A stretch of 64,000 nucleotides of DNA, from positions 301,241 to 365,240 of the forward strand of contig RHPI01000638.1 of assembly GCA_009103225.1 (NCBI GenBank). The letters run 5' to 3'. Below the pieces are notes generated by a model. The model made no database searches. It was not told the DNA's origin and worked only from the letters and a program-made list of their open reading frames with translations. Numbering within the stretch: the first letter of the stretch is position 1; every line of letters starts with the position of its first letter. This DNA comes from Chlorokybus atmophyticus. Its lineage: Eukaryota; Streptophyta; Chlorokybophyceae; Chlorokybales; Chlorokybaceae. This document shows positions 60,263-64,000 of this stretch, piece by piece. A program made the position numbers and the translations under genes.

Positions 60263-60520
60263 ATGGCGGAGTGCGATAAAGCGGACGACAAGGTAAGCAT
60301 GTGTATGCTGATGGGCTAGTCCTTTGGCAGCACGCCACTCTTACAGCATTACCAAATGCAGGTGGTCACACTGAAAGCGACCATCAAGCGCATGCACATG
60401 CATGGGGAGGTGCCGATATGCAAGCTGAAGGACGAAGTAGCGGCTGTATTGTCAGCAATCGAGGCAGCAAATCAAGATGACTCCAATATTGAAGCAGAAG
60501 ACTTGTCGGAGGAGGAATAG
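60263..60520 (+). CDS. Small two-exon ORF, unrecognised, acidic C-terminus
   Basis: Exon 1 60263-60292 (ATG, 10 codons, MAECDKADDK) with donor GTAAGC; exon 2 60362-60520 after an acceptor TGCAG, phase 0, ending TAG. The 62-residue product has a basic helix-like part (ATIKRMHMHGEVPICKLKDE) reminiscent in spacing of SAP-like modules, followed by an acidic tail (EAEDLSEEE). Splice sites are good but the gene is short and there is no homologue in the window. An upstream exon is possible. Confidence 0.35.
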
Positions 60521-61097
60521 GAGGAGGGGGTTGAGGAGGAGGTTTGAGGCAGGCAGCACGGGTTTACAAGCTGCGCATGAGTGTGTGCAACAGCTACACT
60601 CAATGTTGTAGGTAATTTAATGCGCAAGTTGGCTGCTCAATTGCAAGTGGTACTCTTACCACTGCCGGTACGTTGTATGAATTGTGGGCTGATAGTTGCA
60701 AGACCAAAAAATATGTCCAAGATTTGTATAAGCTGCATGGCATGTTAGTGTTGGCTTATGGCACAAATTGTCAACCTTTGTCAAACGGTAAGGGTCATAT
60801 ATTAACAGCAAAGTAACGGCAAGGAAACCGCCGGCTATTGCTGTCAGCTGTCCGTAATTACCGGCTAACGGCCGTCTGTGCACATCGATCAAAAGGTAGA
60901 TGACTGACAACTCTCGTCCGGTCAGTGCCACTGACAACAATTTTCGGCCCGCGGTCGTCTGCGTCAGTCCACATAAACCAATGGCAAAACCAATAGTCAA
61001 AAAGAAACATTTCAAGCAGCGGCAGGCAGGCTCAGGCACCCTTCAGTGCCTCAGTCCTTGGTTAGTCACTGTGTAGAATTTGCCATATAGCAAAAAT
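60521..61097. other. No recognisable gene
   Basis: Nothing supported. GCCGG/CCGGC-rich dyads at 60825-60880 only. Confidence 0.5.
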
Positions 61098-61495
61098 GCC
61101 TGAATCAGAGTAAGGAGCGCGCACTCTCGCCAACTTAAGTCTACACCAACCTACCCACATACACAATGGGTAACAGGTAGCAATGACAGCAACAACAATA
61201 ACCACCCATGACCTGGCGAACGAGATTAAATACGTGCACGCGCAACAATTTTTCCAAATGCGCAACAGTGTGCGCACCTCTCGCAGAGGCAGGAGTACAT
61301 TGTAATGAGAGACAGGGTGAAGGATGGGACGAGGCAGAGGAACATGGGGATGTGCTGAGGGCTAGAAGGAGAAGTGGAGGCAGAGGTAGGAGAAGGGTGT
61401 GAGGGAAAGGAGGCGGAGGTTGGGAGGCTGCGGGAGAAGTTTAACGCTCAGTCGGCCTCCAAGGCAAAGGCAGCGGCACCTGTAGAGCCAAGAGC

Positions 61496-61580
<85 letters not shown>

Positions 61581-63194
61581 NCTGATCCGCGATGCAACAA
61601 TCTGCTCACGTTCGTCGTCGCCACTGCGGCTGCCGCCAAACACATGATGCCTAAGGTTGTGCTGTTCACGGGCGGGCGGCCTGGTTAGATAGGGTCGGCG
61701 CTGCTGCCACCGTTGCCAGGAATCTGGTGCTGGAGGCGGTGCTGGCCATGAACGGTGGGCATGCGGACAACGTCGCCGGTGCCGCCGCCATCGCCAACTG
61801 CCAATTGCAACGCTGCAAGGCAGCCAAGGCATATGGCGCCGCTTTTAAGGTGCTACGCTTTTGAAATTATGACTTGGAACACCGTAATTACGTAATGCTA
61901 TATCCAATGACATAAAGAAAACAACTTGCATCCAGCCGATATCTAGGAGGCATCTGCCAAAATATCGGCGTACAACAGCGCCATTAGGGTACCTGGTAAT
62001 TTGGTCCGTTGTAGCGAAAAACACAGACCATGCTAGATGGGACTACATATGCCAGTCAAATTACAGGTTTTTAACCAGACACCACTGCCTACCTGTATCT
62101 GGTCTCGCCTGACTCCAACAAATCATAACCAGACCATGGTAGACCCCACCAGATGCTAGGTGCTGGCCAGGTTTCCTGGTTAGCGTGATGCTTATGCGGT
62201 TGAACTGTTACTTGTTGGCCAATAATGTCAGCATGAGTTTGTCACGATGGATTTGCGTAAGTAGTAGTGTATCAAGTATTTTACTGGTGGCTTGACTAGT
62301 AACCGGGCTTGATTGGCTTGATTAACAATTGGGTGGCGGCGGCGTTTACGACGGCCATCAAGGGCGTTGTAAGCTTAGGTGAAGGGCGGCCTATAAGACG
62401 GCCCAACCAGCTGCCCAGCGGGGCTTGACTGACGCCATCACGCGCCATGCCCGTTGGAGCCACTCTTTGTGAAAGGACGGACGCTGCTCTAAATATGTAA
62501 CGCCACCCTAGGCTTGAGCACTTAGCTCTCACCTAAGAGGGTCATGCACTCTACTACTTCGTGCAAGCACTCACACATTTGTGCAAGCACTCTCACACCG
62601 TGCATACATTGTCACGCAAGCGCTAGCACCGTGCATACACTCACACATGCAAGTGTAAACACGTTCTCTAAGTGTACACACTCACGCACAAATGCTACAC
62701 AGGGACACACGTCCACACCTTGAAGTTGAAGAGCTTTGGCCCCCCCTTTAACGGACGCTCACCCGAACACCCCACGTAAAGTCCCACACGAGCAAGTACG
62801 CCAAGGCAAGGTAGGTAGGTAGGTACAAGTCTCCAATGCCTTGCCTACAAAGCGTGCTCACCCCTAGTGCCTTATCTAGTTACTTAAGGGTAGTGGGTGT
62901 CTCCACCAATGGTGCCTTGTTCAGACCTTGGTGTAATCCAAGGCGGCCGACTATCTTGTACTTGCCCTTAGTAGGCTCACACCAATTATCTTAACGGATA
63001 TCTTACCCCAAGGCTCAGCCAATTATATTGTACGATAACATTGTGATATTGGCCATGCAGTCCCGTGGTCACAGTTTGTAGATGCCAGTCTCCGTGATAT
63101 TGGTATGGCATCCTATATTACCATTATACTTCTGTGCGATACCCGCATCTGACTCTTCAGGCACTTTCTAGAAGTGCACATGTAATATCCGCAT
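61098..63194. repeat. Copy of the right part of the large repeat (matches 18313-20902)
   Basis: Collinear and same orientation as 18313-20902, lacking the about 480-bp extra piece there. Contains an AG tract (61501-61580) followed by a single N (61581). Its right end coincides exactly with an LTR terminus at 63195, while the copy at 18-20 kb continues into TTGGGCCC, so the retrotransposon interrupted this repeat. Confidence 0.85.
61500..61581. repeat. AG microsatellite ending in an N
   Basis: About 80 bp of AG then N (61581). The repeat length is probably unresolved in the assembly. Confidence 0.9.
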
Positions 63195-63583
63195 TGTTCT
63201 TCGATGTGGACATTCATTGCTACATTATCCGCATCCTTGTGCGTGATATTGGTGCTTGACTTTTCTGATATTCTTTAGACATGAGTATCAACATACACAA
63301 CTTGGATGTCCACATTCATGTGAAAGATATAAACATGTACGCCTTCTTGGATGTGTATTCATGTGACAGGCACATTGATATTGTAGACATTGGTGGCTGA
63401 GTGGCCCTCATCAATGTCTGTCTCATGGACGCTTATATATAAGATGTAACATTTACAATGTAGACATTTGTGGCTGACTGTTCCACACTGATGTCTACCT
63501 TGTGGCAGCAAGCACACATGCTTGTTCATTGTCTATCTCACGTGCGTTCAAGCACTTAGAGCATAACTACTAGCCGTGTTACA
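63195..63583 (-). repeat. Chromovirus LTR, complete
   Basis: TG...CA ends, matched by the truncated LTR at 22510-22901, which defines the internal boundary after the polypurine tract. Confidence 0.85.
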
Positions 63584-64000
63584 CTCCTCCCCACCTACTT
63601 TGTGACGGTCTCCGACACATAAGTTTGAAAAACAACGAGATTGAAGGTGGCAAACCTCCATGGTTGCCTCTCGCGAGTGCACTCGTGCTTGGTAGGTTTG
63701 GCTTGGGGCTGCACACATCTTGTGCACATTCAGAAGGGCATTATAGCTACACAAAGGGTAGCTAGGCTTGGGTTGGGTCATTGTGAGTTGCAAGGAATTC
63801 TTGCATCAACTCTTGGCAATTTGCCAAGTCCTTTTCTAAGACCCGTAAGTTGTGTTCTACACCATAGCCCTTCCATTATACGAGATACTCGGGAGAACAA
63901 TTTCTTCCTCAAGGACGGCGTGCCAATATTGCCTCTACCTCGTACTCCCAATCATTATCTACCAACTCGGGCGGAGGTGGGGGTTGAACTCTACCATCAC
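63195..64000 (-). mobile_element. Ty3 chromovirus 3' end (LTR, polypurine tract, chromodomain), continues past window
   Basis: LTR 63195-63583 on the minus strand has TG...CA ends (389 bp). The polypurine tract is the complement of 63584-63596. Inside, the minus strand from 64000 reads a Pro-run, EYEVEAILAR, then a chromodomain EYLV-W-KGYGVEHN and VLEKDLANCQELMQEF. A TGA (CGA in the other copy) and a TAA (CAA in the other copy) interrupt the chromodomain, so this copy is also dead at its 3' end. CGCAT at 63190-63194 is a candidate for the 5-bp target duplication, the partner of which would lie outside the window. Confidence 0.85.

Overview
This window looks like nuclear DNA of a eukaryotic microbe, most likely a green alga. 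The evidence is many short introns with GT-AG or GC-AG ends, a plant/algal-type mitochondrial aldehyde dehydrogenase, a plant-type hAT transposase, chromodomain Ty3 retrotransposon pieces, and heavy AG/CT and TG/CA microsatellite content. I cannot name the species. There are no operons, CRISPR arrays, rRNA or tRNA genes that I could recognise.

Only about the first 7.3 kb is ordinary gene space. It holds an 11-exon or longer ALDH gene (221-3286, +), a secreted GH5 glycoside hydrolase (about 3445-5882, -) converging on it, and a divergently placed cpYpsA/SLOG-family gene (6231-7320, +). The rest is accessory DNA dominated by repeats and mobile elements in several layers.

From 9.4 to 38.4 kb two copies (A: about 9445-20902; B: about 29437-38345) of a large low-copy repeat lie in the same orientation. 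Comparing them exposes later insertions: an AT-rich element and a composite MITE block in copy A, and a Gag-protease retroelement in copy B. Each copy carries one member of a spliced gene family that I do not recognise, with a Cys-rich N-terminal region, a 158-codon helical exon and a C-terminal membrane segment. Two more diverged members (22.9-25.0 kb, - and 27.1-28.4 kb, +) make four copies in 26 kb. Only the first looks intact. The right-hand part of the repeat recurs at 43985-44275 and 61098-63194.

From 38.8 to 44.8 kb there is non-coding DNA with clustered short palindromes (CATAGGC type and CTGGTCC type), an assembly gap in a poly-C run and a 53-bp minisatellite. From 45 to 56 kb there are decayed coding pieces: an unknown minus-strand gene, an OTU-protease-like gene, a Tudor-like module followed by a cytosine-C5 DNA methyltransferase with recognisable motifs I, IV, VI and X but broken frames, and a transposase-like minus-strand gene. 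These may be remains of one large element. From 56231 to 59443 sits an apparently complete hAT transposon with an 8-bp target duplication, terminal inverted repeats and a four-exon transposase. The window ends inside a minus-strand Ty3 chromovirus whose 389-bp LTR inserted into the copy of the large repeat at 61-63 kb.
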